A DNA stretch of 64,000 bases. Origin: Catellatospora vulcania. GTDB taxonomy: Bacteria > Actinomycetota > Actinomycetes > Mycobacteriales > Micromonosporaceae. Positions within the stretch are counted from its first letter, which is position 1. Each line of letters opens with the position of its first letter. The position numbers and the translations under genes are program-made. The notes beneath the pieces are model-generated. The model was not told where the DNA came from. It saw only the letters and a program-made list of their open reading frames with translations, and did not search any database. Of the stretch, positions 8,163 to 15,736 are shown piece by piece. Location of the stretch: assembly GCF_009720385.1 (NCBI RefSeq), contig NZ_ML769302.1:434001-498000 (forward strand). Reading direction: 5' to 3'.

Positions 8163-9068
8163 GTGCCCGACCACGGGGGTTCGGGGCACGTCGAGGTGCC
8201 GGCACGGGACACGGCCGACCGGGCCGCACCGCGCAGCGACGGGCTGCGGCCCGTCCGGCTGCCCAAGCTCGTCGCCACCGACCTGGACGGCACCGTCGTC
8301 CGGTCGGACGAGACCGTCAGCGGCTTCACCCATGCCGTCTTCGACCGGGTGCGCGCGGCCGGGGTGCCCATCGTGGGCGCCACCGGCCGCGGGCCCCGGC
8401 TGGAGGAGCTGAGCCGGATCGACCTGCCGCACGCCGACCTGCTGGTGCTCGGCGGCGGCGGGCGGGTGCTGGACCTGCGGGACCCGTCCGCGCCGCGGGT
8501 GCTGCGCGACGCGCGGCTGCCCGGCCCGGTCGTCGCCGGCCTGGTCGAGGCCCTGGAGAACCGGCTGGGCCGGGTGAAGCTGCTGGTCGAGGTGCTCGAC
8601 GCGCAGCGGGCGCCGCTGTGGGGCGACGACGTCGACGACTGGCCGTACCCGGATGACCTGAAGTTCCGGCCCCGCGAGGAATCGCTCTGCTACGACGTGA
8701 TCAAGGCGTTCGTGAAGACCGACGACACGGATTCGGACACGCTGCTGCGTACCGCCCGGGGTCTGGTGTCCCCCGAGGTGGCCGCGTTCACGCACTCGGG
8801 CTTGGGCTGGGTGGAGGTGACCCCGCCCGGCGTCGACAAGGCCACCGGGCTGGCCGTGGTCGCCGCCGAGCTCGGCATCGACCCTGCCGACGTGCTGGTC
8901 TTCGGCGACATGCCCAACGACATCCCGATGTTCGAGTGGGCCGGTCACCGGGTGGCCGTCGCCAACGCCCACCCCGAGATCCTCGCCCTGGCCGACGAGG
9001 TCACCCTCTCCAACGACCGCGACGGCGTAGCCGTCTACCTCGACGACCTCCTCAAACGCACCGCCTGA
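8163..9068 (+). CDS. HAD-family hydrolase (Cof-like phosphatase)
   Basis: 301 residues. Motif I is ATDLDGTVV (about residues 39-47), motif II lies in VGATGRGPR, motif III uses the lysine in DKATGLA, and motif IV is FGDMPNDIPMF. A C2-type cap sits between motifs II and III. Family members dephosphorylate sugar phosphates or flavin precursors; this substrate is unknown. The start is taken as GTG 8163, directly after serS, although the first ~35 residues are poorly conserved in style and a later start is possible. A perfect palindrome follows the gene. Confidence 0.8.
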   Translation: MPDHGGSGHVEVPARDTADRAAPRSDGLRPVRLPKLVATDLDGTVVRSDETVSGFTHAVFDRVRAAGVPIVGATGRGPRLEELSRIDLPHADLLVLGGGGRVLDLRDPSAPRVLRDARLPGPVVAGLVEALENRLGRVKLLVEVLDAQRAPLWGDDVDDWPYPDDLKFRPREESLCYDVIKAFVKTDDTDSDTLLRTARGLVSPEVAAFTHSGLGWVEVTPPGVDKATGLAVVAAELGIDPADVLVFGDMPNDIPMFEWAGHRVAVANAHPEILALADEVTLSNDRDGVAVYLDDLLKRTA

Positions 9069-9129
9069 CCCACCCCGCGCCCGACCGCCCCGCCCCGGCC
9101 TCTGGCCCGGCCTCCGGCCCGGCCTCTGG

Positions 9130-9192
9130 CGCAACTCTTAAAGAGTCGCGCCCTTCGTCGGCCCGTGATGCCGCGACTCTTTAAGAGTTGCG
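9130..9192. terminator. Perfect 21-bp inverted repeat between convergent genes
   Basis: Arms 9130-9150 and 9172-9192 are exact reverse complements, and each contains the smaller palindrome ACTCTTAAAGAGT. It lies between the HAD gene (+) and bpa (-), so it may end transcription from both sides. It also looks like a dispersed genomic palindrome. Confidence 0.6.
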
Positions 9193-9229
9193 GCGAGGGG
9201 TGGGCCGGGGCGGGGTGTGGCGGGTGGGG

Positions 9230-9760
9230 TCAGAGGTATTGGCCGGTCGAGGTGGACTTGCCGGGTTCGACGTGGGTGCCGGGCGGCAGGGCGGGCATGT
9301 TGCGCATCTGCTCCAGCTGCATGCGGGCGGCCATCTGCTGGGCCACCAGCGCCGCCTGGATGCCGTGGAAGAGGCCCTCCAGCCAGCCGACCAGCTGCGC
9401 GTGCGCGATGCGCAGCTCCGACTCCGACGGCGTGGCGCCCTCGGTGAAGTCGACGGAGATCCGCTCCAGCTCGTCACGCAGCTCGGGGGAGAGGCCGTCC
9501 TCCAGCTCGACGATCGAGCGTCGGTGGATCTCCACCAGGCGCTGGCGGCCGGCCTCGTCGAGAGGCGCCGCCCGCACCTCCTCCAGCAACTGTTTGATCA
9601 TGCTGCCGATGCGCATGACCTTGGCCGGTTGCTCGATCAGGTGGCTCGGATCATCCTCCCGCCCGACGGCGCCGTCGGGGTTGACCTCGACCGTGCCGAT
9701 GGGTCGTCCGTCCGGACCGACGACCACGACACTCTTCTCCTCGGGATGCTGCTGACTCAC
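9230..9760 (-). CDS. bpa: Bacterial proteasome activator Bpa (PafE)
   Basis: 176 residues, close to the ~175 of mycobacterial Bpa. Bpa forms a dodecameric ATP-independent ring that opens the 20S proteasome gate. The conserved helical core is present (AKVMRIGSMIKQLLEEVRAAP, then RIAHAQLVGWLEGLFHGIQ). The protein ends in GQYL, the proteasome-docking motif. GTG 9760 is preferred over ATG 9790: GAGGAGGT sits 5 nt before it and a TAGGAT -10 box (9794-9789) lies just upstream, which would put ATG 9790 inside the promoter. No proteasome genes are in the window. Confidence 0.92.
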   Translation of the reverse strand: MSQQHPEEKSVVVVGPDGRPIGTVEVNPDGAVGREDDPSHLIEQPAKVMRIGSMIKQLLEEVRAAPLDEAGRQRLVEIHRRSIVELEDGLSPELRDELERISVDFTEGATPSESELRIAHAQLVGWLEGLFHGIQAALVAQQMAARMQLEQMRNMPALPPGTHVEPGKSTSTGQYL

Positions 9761-9764
9761 CGCG

Positions 9765-9794
9765 ACCTCCTCAGCGTCGAACCCACCCATCCTA
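9765..9794 (-). promoter_or_regulatory. bpa promoter -10 (TAGGAT) and Shine-Dalgarno sequence
   Basis: TAGGAT occupies 9794-9789 and GAGGAGGT 9772-9765 on the minus strand. Together they support a short leader and a GTG start at 9760. Confidence 0.55.
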
Positions 9795-9944
9795 GATCCC
9801 GAGACACAGGCCCATGTTGATCATTGACGGGAGTGCCGGGACACGGTAGGAAGCCACAGTGGGTCATTAAGACCGGTGCCCACACGTTTGGCGACACCCC
9901 CACGGCCGTGCCACCGGTACGCGCGTCCGGCCGAATGTCACTCT

Positions 9945-9950
9945 GGAGGA
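9945..9950 (+). promoter_or_regulatory. RBS deciding a TTG start
   Basis: GGAGGA lies 4 nt before TTG 9955, the only well-placed start ahead of the Tat signal peptide. Confidence 0.6.
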
Positions 9951-9954
9951 CACA

Positions 9955-11151
9955 TTGGACGGCCTTGACCGTCGCAGGCTGCTCGGTCTGCTGACCGGCA
10001 TCGGCGTTGCGGGCGTGACCGGCGGCCTCGCGGGCTGCTCGACCGCGGACACGCCCGGCGAGCGCAGCGGCGTCAGCATCGGTCTCCTCGTCCCCGCCAC
10101 CGGAGCGAACAAGGAGGTCGGCGCCGACCTCGAGCTGGGTTTCAAGCTTTACGTCGACCTGCACGACGGCAAGCTCGGCGGCCGCACCGTGCGCATCGAG
10201 GTGGAGGACGAGGGCGAGACCACCAAGTCCGGCGCCGCGGCGCTGGAGAGCCTGTACAAGGCCCAGGTGCTCGCCGTCGTCGGCGTGGCCAACCCGGATC
10301 TGCTGCCCTTCGTGCGCGACCGGGTCGAGGAGGCGAAGGTGCCGCTGCTGGCCGCGCACGCCTCGCCCGCCGAGATGCCCAGTGCGCCCTTCATCTGGCG
10401 CACCTCGTACCTCACCGACGAGCCGGCCCTCGCCATCGCGCACTACCTGCGGCGGCGTCTGAGCAACGGCGACGGCCGGGTCAGCCTGATCACCGTCCCC
10501 GGCACCGCGGGCGCCGAGCTGATGCTCGGCTTCACCGGCGTCTACGGCAGCGGCGCCCAGGACCCGATCACGGTGAAGTCCGGCATCAAGCCGACCACCT
10601 CCGACTACGCGCAGTACGCCGCCCAGATCGCCGACAGGAACCCGAAGGCGATCTTCTGCAACCTGCCCAGCACGCACATCACCAAGTTCATGGCGGCGCT
10701 CGAGAACGCCGGGCTCAAGCCGGGCAGGGACGTCGAGCTCTACGCACCCGGCTCGATCGCCGAAGGCCCCGCACTCGACGACCTGGGCGACGACGCCCGC
10801 GGCCTGTTCACCGCGATGCACTACTCGGCCGACCTCAACAACCTGGCCAACCACACGTTCTCGTCGTTGTTCCAGGCCAAGTTCCAGCGCTCCCCCACGG
10901 CGTTCGCGGTCGCCGCGTACGACGCCGCGGCGATCCTCGACCAGGCGCTGACGCTGGCCGGTGACGGCACGATCAGCGCGCAGAAGGTCAACACGCTGCT
11001 GTCGACCGTCGGTCAGGTGATCAGCCCGCGCGGCAACTGGCAGTTCAACCAGCAGCGCTCGCCGCAGCAGAAGTGGTACCTGCGCAAGGTCGAGAAGGAC
11101 GGCCCCATCCTGTCGAACGTCTTGATCAGCGACCTCGCTACCCTCGGGTAG
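9955..11151 (+). CDS. Branched-chain-amino-acid-type substrate-binding lipoprotein, Tat-exported
   Basis: 398 residues, a type I periplasmic-binding fold of the LivJ/AmiC class. The N-terminus has twin arginines (DRRRLLGLL, residues 5-13) and a lipobox LAGC with Cys28, so it is probably a Tat-exported lipoprotein. The sequence then follows the family plan (GLLVPATGANKEVGADLELGF and further on FAVAAYDAAAILDQAL). No permease or ATPase genes are adjacent, so it is either an orphan binding protein or a sensor component. An Lrp/AsnC regulator overlaps its last base and may respond to the same amino acid ligand. Confidence 0.82.
   Translation: MDGLDRRRLLGLLTGIGVAGVTGGLAGCSTADTPGERSGVSIGLLVPATGANKEVGADLELGFKLYVDLHDGKLGGRTVRIEVEDEGETTKSGAAALESLYKAQVLAVVGVANPDLLPFVRDRVEEAKVPLLAAHASPAEMPSAPFIWRTSYLTDEPALAIAHYLRRRLSNGDGRVSLITVPGTAGAELMLGFTGVYGSGAQDPITVKSGIKPTTSDYAQYAAQIADRNPKAIFCNLPSTHITKFMAALENAGLKPGRDVELYAPGSIAEGPALDDLGDDARGLFTAMHYSADLNNLANHTFSSLFQAKFQRSPTAFAVAAYDAAAILDQALTLAGDGTISAQKVNTLLSTVGQVISPRGNWQFNQQRSPQQKWYLRKVEKDGPILSNVLISDLATLG
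11139..11144 (+). promoter_or_regulatory. -10 box TACCCT inside the upstream gene's end
   Basis: TACCCT then 6 nt then GTG 11151. This gives the Lrp gene a possible leaderless promoter of its own. Confidence 0.5.
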
Positions 11152-11582
11152 TGCAGTTGGACGACGTTGACCAGCGAATAATCGCCGCGCTCCTGAGCGA
11201 CGCGCGCACCACCTACGCCGAGATCGGCATGGTGGTATCGCTGTCGGCACCGGCTGTCAAACGCCGGGTGGACCGGCTGCGCTCCGGTGGGGTGATCAAG
11301 GGCTTCACCGCCGTGGTGGATCCCGCGGCGGTGGGTGGCGGCACGGAGGCCTTCGTCGAGCTGTTCTGCACCGGGCGCACCACGCCCGCGCAGATCACGC
11401 AGGCCACCCGCCGCCACCCCGAGGTGGTCGGGGCGTACACCGTCTCCGGCGAGGCCGACGCGCTCGTGCACCTGCGCGCGGCCGACATCTCCCACCTGGA
11501 GCAGGCGCTGGAGCGGTTGCGGGCGGAGCCCTTCATCACCAGCACCCGGAGCATGATCGTCCTGTCCCGCCTGGTCGACTGA
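11151..11582 (+). CDS. Lrp/AsnC family transcriptional regulator
   Basis: 143 residues. An N-terminal winged HTH (about 1-52: DDVDQRIIAALLSDARTTYA, then APAVKRRVDRL) is followed by a RAM/AsnC ligand-binding domain (about 60-140: EAFVELFCTGRTTPAQITQA and GAYTVSGEADALVHLRA). These proteins form octameric amino-acid-responsive regulators. GTG 11151 overlaps the TAG of the binding-protein gene by 1 nt. The pairing suggests control of amino acid uptake, but the target is not shown. Confidence 0.88.
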   Translation: MQLDDVDQRIIAALLSDARTTYAEIGMVVSLSAPAVKRRVDRLRSGGVIKGFTAVVDPAAVGGGTEAFVELFCTGRTTPAQITQATRRHPEVVGAYTVSGEADALVHLRAADISHLEQALERLRAEPFITSTRSMIVLSRLVD

Positions 11583-11649
11583 CCGCGCTCGGCCGGACCG
11601 GACGGGGCCGGTGGGAGCCGGAGGCGCGGTCCCCGCGTCGAACACGGGC

Positions 11650-13479
11650 ATGAGACGAAGCGTGCTCTGCCTGCTCACCACATTGTCCCTGGCCGGCTGC
11701 ACGGCGGGCGGCGGTGCGGTCGCGGACCGTCCTGCGCCGAACACCTATTCCGGACCGGCCCCGCAGCTGCGCCTGGTGTCGTACGACTCCTGCGACGACC
11801 TGCTGGAGTCGGTGCGCGAGGCGGCCAAGCGCGTGGTGACCCCCTGGGGCCTGCCCGGCAACGGCTGGGATCTCCGCCGGCAGCTCAGCTCGCGGGCCGA
11901 GGGCGGCCCTCAGGCGAGTGACGCGGGCAAGAGCGCCACGCAGCCCTACTCCGGCACCAACACCCACGAGGCGGGCGTCGACGAGCCGGACATCGTCAAG
12001 ACCGACGGACGGCGCATCGTGACGGTGCTCGGCGAGACGCTACGGGTCATCGACACGACGACCCGGCAGGCGACCGGCTCGCTGCACGTCGGCTACGGCT
12101 CCCACCAGCTCTTCCTGCAGGGCGACCGCGCTCTGGTGCTCACCTCCGTGTCCGCGATGGCCGGGGTCGGCGGCATCGCCGACACCAGGATGGGATACGG
12201 CGGACCCTCGGCCACCCGGCTCCGCCTGGTCGACCTGACCGGCGCTCCGCGGGTCACCGGCGACTACGAGATCGGCGCCGAGCTGACCGACGCCCGGCTG
12301 GCCGACGGCACAGCCCGGGTGGTGGTCACCTCCCACCCGATGATCGACTTCACCTGGCTGGAGAAGGGGACCGACGCGGACCGCGTCGCCGCCAACCGCA
12401 AGGTCATCGACGGTGCGCCGCTGGACCGGTGGCTGCCCGCGTACACCGCCGACGGGACCGGCGGCCGCCTCGACTGCGGCCAGGTCAGCCGGCCCGCCGA
12501 GTTCAGCGGGACCTCGCTGGTGACCGTGCTCAGTTTCGACCTGTCCCGCGCCACGCTCGGCGAGGGCCGGCCGGCGGCGGTGCTCGCCGACGCCCGCACC
12601 GTCTACGGGACCGGCGACCACCTCTACCTCGCCCACGACGAGGGCTGGAAGGGCGAGAAGGCCAAGGACCGCACCGAGCTGTACGTGTTCGACGTCTCCG
12701 GTCCGCAGCCGTTCTTCGCCGCCTCCGGCAGCGTGCCCGGCTGGCTGCTCAACCAGTACTCGCTCAGCGAGCACGACGGCGTCCTGCGCGTGGCCACCAC
12801 CAGCGGCCAGCCCTGGTCGACCCAGGAGCGCAGCGAGTCCACCGTCTACACGCTGCGCCTGCACGGCGGGCAGCTCCAGCCGCTAGGCAAGCTCGGCGGG
12901 CTGGGCAAGGGGGAGCGGATCTACGCGGTGCGCTTCCTCGGCCCGACCGGCTACGTGGTCACCTTCCGGCAGACCGACCCGCTCTACGCGATCGACCTGC
13001 GCGACCCGGCCCGGCCGGTGCTCGCCGGTGAGCTGAAGATCCCCGGGTACAGCAGCTACCTGCACCCGGTCGCGGACGGCCGCCTGGTCGGGGTGGGCCA
13101 GGACGCCAGCGAGCAGGGTCGGGTGTCCGGGCTGCAGGTGTCGCTGTTCGACGTCGGCAGCGCGGACCCGAAGCGGCTCGACCAGGAGAAGGTCCCGAAC
13201 GGCTACAGCGAGGCCGAGTACGACCCGCACGCGTTCCTGTACTGGCCGGCGACCGGGCTGCTGGTGGTGCCGTACGCGGCCTACGACAAGCAGAACCGGA
13301 CCGGCGCGCTGCTGTTCCGGGTGAACTCCGGCTCGCTGGAGAAGACCGGCGAGGTGCACCCCGTCGGCTACCCCCGGCGCAGCCTGGTCGTCGGCGACAC
13401 CCTCTGGGTCGTCGCGGACGCCGAAGCCATGGCCACCAGCCTGTCGGGTGCCGTGGTGCTCGCGCGGGTCAACCTCTGA
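11650..13479 (+). CDS. Secreted beta-propeller lipoprotein (Beta_propel family)
   Basis: 609 residues. A lipobox LAGC places the acylated cysteine at residue 17. The body matches the secreted beta-propeller family: NTHEAGVDEPDIVKTDGRRI near residues 102-121 is its typical entry, followed by repeated four-stranded blades through to the C-terminus. The role is unknown; related proteins have been linked to cell-surface or calcium-binding functions. ATG 11650 is chosen because it gives the signal peptide directly, whereas the in-frame GTG at 11611 adds 13 residues before it. A strong bidirectional terminator follows. Confidence 0.8.
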   Translation: MRRSVLCLLTTLSLAGCTAGGGAVADRPAPNTYSGPAPQLRLVSYDSCDDLLESVREAAKRVVTPWGLPGNGWDLRRQLSSRAEGGPQASDAGKSATQPYSGTNTHEAGVDEPDIVKTDGRRIVTVLGETLRVIDTTTRQATGSLHVGYGSHQLFLQGDRALVLTSVSAMAGVGGIADTRMGYGGPSATRLRLVDLTGAPRVTGDYEIGAELTDARLADGTARVVVTSHPMIDFTWLEKGTDADRVAANRKVIDGAPLDRWLPAYTADGTGGRLDCGQVSRPAEFSGTSLVTVLSFDLSRATLGEGRPAAVLADARTVYGTGDHLYLAHDEGWKGEKAKDRTELYVFDVSGPQPFFAASGSVPGWLLNQYSLSEHDGVLRVATTSGQPWSTQERSESTVYTLRLHGGQLQPLGKLGGLGKGERIYAVRFLGPTGYVVTFRQTDPLYAIDLRDPARPVLAGELKIPGYSSYLHPVADGRLVGVGQDASEQGRVSGLQVSLFDVGSADPKRLDQEKVPNGYSEAEYDPHAFLYWPATGLLVVPYAAYDKQNRTGALLFRVNSGSLEKTGEVHPVGYPRRSLVVGDTLWVVADAEAMATSLSGAVVLARVNL

Positions 13480-13498
13480 CCTGGCACACGCCGCAAAA

Positions 13499-13539
13499 GA
13501 CGATCCCGCCCGGACCTGCTCGGTCCGGGCGGGATCGTC
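13499..13539. terminator. Bidirectional terminator, 18-bp perfect stem
   Basis: Arms 13499-13516 and 13522-13539 with a 5-nt loop, between convergent genes. An A run at 13495-13498 gives a short T-tract on the minus strand. Confidence 0.8.
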
Positions 13540-13551
13540 ACTTAAGACCGG

Positions 13552-14580
13552 TCAGAGGTACTGGCCGATGCGAGCCTCCGCGGCACTGCCCGCGGGCTTG
13601 TCACCCTCGCCGAAGAAGCGCTTGCCGCCGAACTCGCCGTGCAGGCGGTCGTCCAGCTCGTCGGCCAGCCCGGTCATCACCTGGATCGCCAGCGCCAGAT
13701 GGCTGGCCTGGAAGTCGCGGCCGAAGACGGGGACCGAGGCCCACACCGTGCCGGAGGTGATGTACAGGCGGCCGATCGGCATGCGGTTGGTCAGCTCGGA
13801 CAACTTCGCGAACAGCTTCTCGCTGGGCTCGATGTCGGTCAGCACCGGCGAGAACACGTCGATCAGCGGCGGGTTCTCGCGGACGCGTACGAACACCATG
13901 GCCGACCCGGCACGGATGCCGATGTCGCCGTCGCCGTCCACCTGCAGCTCGTCCGGGTCGGACTTGAGCATCGCGGCGACCACGATGCGCACCCGGTCGG
14001 CCAGCTCCAGGCCGCTGGCGTCCAGCGAGTCGATCGAGGGCAGGAACGCGTCCACCGTCGACTCGTGCCGCGCCGTGCCCAGCGGCTCGACGGCGACCGG
14101 CTCCTCCTCGGCGTCGTGCGCCTCGTAGACGAGGAAGGCCGGGTGCGGCGCGCCGTACACGTCGCGCAGCGCACGCGTGATCGCGTTCGCCAGCACGTCG
14201 GGCACGCCCGTCATGCCGAAGTTCTCCCGCGAGCCGGCCAGCACGCCCGGCGGCGACCAGCCCAGCGCGACCATCGCCGCGATCGCGGGCCGCTCCAGCC
14301 GGAACCCGTCCGGCAGGTTCGCGTTGCTGACCGCCCGCGCCAGCAGCGACCCGCCCTCCTGGCACTCCACGCTCACGCCGTACACGGCGGAGCCGGTGCC
14401 CGACGCGGTCGGGTCCAGCGCCAGTTCCAGTTCCGCGCCGACCGGCAGCGTGGGCAGGGCCCCGGCCAGTGCGCGGGCAAACTCCCGCCACGCCTCGGCG
14501 ACCTTGGCATGCAGGTCATCGGTGGTGGGTTCGTCGAGCAGCCCGGCCTCCGCCAGGCCCGGGTTCGACAGTTCCGACAT
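13552..14580 (-). CDS. YbjN/T3SS-chaperone-like protein with C-terminal GQYL
   Basis: 342 residues, apparently two chaperone-like modules. The N-terminal half (about 10-110) resembles the TY-Chap peptide-binding domain and the C-terminal half (about 195-325) resembles YbjN (SGTVWASVPVFGRDFQASHL). There is no signal peptide. The last residues are EARIGQYL, the same GQYL that ends Bpa ~4 kb away. In actinobacteria C-terminal GQYL docks regulators on the 20S proteasome. ATG 14580 has GAGGAG 9 nt upstream. An alternative GTG at 14649 would add 23 residues. Function is inferred only. Confidence 0.7.
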   Translation of the reverse strand: MSELSNPGLAEAGLLDEPTTDDLHAKVAEAWREFARALAGALPTLPVGAELELALDPTASGTGSAVYGVSVECQEGGSLLARAVSNANLPDGFRLERPAIAAMVALGWSPPGVLAGSRENFGMTGVPDVLANAITRALRDVYGAPHPAFLVYEAHDAEEEPVAVEPLGTARHESTVDAFLPSIDSLDASGLELADRVRIVVAAMLKSDPDELQVDGDGDIGIRAGSAMVFVRVRENPPLIDVFSPVLTDIEPSEKLFAKLSELTNRMPIGRLYITSGTVWASVPVFGRDFQASHLALAIQVMTGLADELDDRLHGEFGGKRFFGEGDKPAGSAAEARIGQYL

Positions 14581-14776
14581 CAGGTGCGCCTCCTCGTCGA
14601 ACCTGGCTTGTCCCGGCACGCCGACGGACAAACCTGGGTTCTCTGTCACCGAGACACTACCGATCGGAAGGAGATTCGCGTAGTCGGGCTTTCGACCTTC
14701 CGCGCCCTTGCGCGGCGACAGCCGACCCGGCAGCCGCCGCCGGCGACGGTCGCGGGCCGTCGCCTGTGGAGAGTCG

Positions 14777-15022
14777 TCAGTCCTGGTCAGGCGCGGCGAG
14801 GCGGTGGGCCAGGCCGGTCAGGCGGGCAGCCAGTTCCTGCGGGTCGCCGCCGCGCCCCACCGCCAGCCCGAGCAGGTACGCGCTGACCGGCGCGCCCGGT
14901 CGCACCGTGTTGTGCGCCACCTCACGGGCCAGGTCCAGCACCATCGTCACGTCCACGTCCCCACGGGGCACGCCCAGCTCGGCACAGGCCGCCTCGGTGA
15001 AGTCATGCAGGTCGACGCTCAT
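14777..15022 (-). CDS. DUF6457 protein
   Basis: 81 residues, a small helical protein of the type usually encoded beside mobA in actinomycetes. It has the helix DFTEAACAELGVP and ends LAHRLAAPDQD. Its function is unknown; the neighbourhood suggests a link to molybdenum cofactor metabolism. The start is set by GAGGAG 5 nt upstream within the RBS module at 15028-15048. The 127-nt gap to the next gene downstream (14650-14776 counted from the alternative start) shows no clear feature. Confidence 0.7.
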   Translation of the reverse strand: MSVDLHDFTEAACAELGVPRGDVDVTMVLDLAREVAHNTVRPGAPVSAYLLGLAVGRGGDPQELAARLTGLAHRLAAPDQD

Positions 15023-15027
15023 GGCCG

Positions 15028-15048
15028 CTCCTCGCTGCGCTCGTCGTC
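15028..15048 (-). repeat. Start-proximal RBS module, copy 2
   Basis: On the minus strand it reads GACGACGAGCGCAGCGAGGAG minus its last base, 5 nt before the DUF6457 ATG. It matches the module before the DUF5926 gene at 16 or more positions. Confidence 0.7.
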
Positions 15049-15640
15049 AAGAGCCGGCCGCGGCATCCGCCGCTTGTGCCGCCTTCAGTTCGTCGGGGGT
15101 GTCGCAGTCATACCACGGCGCCGGGCCCGCGCCCGCCCACGGCAACTCCACCACGTCGGCGTCGGCCAGCAGCGCCCGCATCGGGGCGCCGTGCGCGGAC
15201 GCGGGCAGCGCGGCGCGCAGCGCGCCGAGCCGCCACGCGGCGCACAGGTGCTGCCGGCGGCCGTCCGGGTCGGTGAACATCACCACGTCCGCGTCCACGG
15301 CGAGCAGCGCCGCCACCGCCTCGCGGGTCAGGAAGGGGAGGTCCGCGGCGACGACCAGCACCCGGCCGGAGTCACCGGTCTCCGGCAGCGCCGCCGCCCC
15401 CGCGGCGATGGCCGCGACCGGGCCGCCGCCGGGCGGGTCCTCGCGGGTCAGCAGGGCTCCCGTCGGCAGCTCGGCCGCCAGCTCGGGCCCCCCGACGACC
15501 ACCAGCGGACGCGCGTCGGCGACGGCCGACAGGACGCGCCGCAGCATCGGCACCCCACCGACCGGCAGCAGCGGTTTGGCGAGCCCGCCCATCCGGCGGG
15601 CAGCGCCCCCGGCCAGCACCATCGCCGCGTACGAGATCAT
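15047..15640 (-). CDS. mobA: Molybdenum cofactor guanylyltransferase
   Basis: 197 residues. MobA attaches GMP to molybdopterin. The nucleotidyltransferase start motif AMVLAGGAARRMGGLAKPLLP covers residues 6-26, and the metal-binding region VVAADLPFLTREA is near residue 100. The family usually has LxGGxSxRMGxDK; here the lysine is preserved in the LAKP context. ATG 15640 follows GGGGAG at a spacing of 7 nt. It overlaps the downstream RBS module of DUF6457, so mobA and DUF6457 probably form an operon. Confidence 0.85.
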   Translation of the reverse strand: MISYAAMVLAGGAARRMGGLAKPLLPVGGVPMLRRVLSAVADARPLVVVGGPELAAELPTGALLTREDPPGGGPVAAIAAGAAALPETGDSGRVLVVAADLPFLTREAVAALLAVDADVVMFTDPDGRRQHLCAAWRLGALRAALPASAHGAPMRALLADADVVELPWAGAGPAPWYDCDTPDELKAAQAADAAAGS

Positions 15641-15657
15641 CTGTGCGCTCCCCGCCC

Positions 15658-15685
15658 TGTGGACGAACCGGCGTGTCATCCACAG
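15658..15685. promoter_or_regulatory. Inverted pair of DnaA-box-like sequences
   Basis: TGTGGACGA and, on the same strand downstream, TCATCCACA each differ by one base from TGTGGACAA or TTATCCACA. They lie between the divergent mobA and DUF4192 genes. Confidence 0.3.
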
Positions 15686-15723
15686 GCTAGCGATCATCGC
15701 TGTCGCCGTCGCGGCCCGGCGGG

Positions 15724-15729
15724 AAGGCT
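15724..15729 (+). promoter_or_regulatory. Possible -10 box AAGGCT
   Basis: AAGGCT ends 7 nt before ATG 15737. The spacing fits the leaderless pattern although the hexamer is weak. Confidence 0.3.
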
Positions 15730-15736
15730 CCCGCAC

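Noticed and set aside
9243-9290. Partial resemblance to the 75-bp element (GGACTTGCCGGG near the bpa 3' end)
   Set aside because: Only one arm is similar and the sequence codes for the conserved end region of Bpa; likely coincidence.
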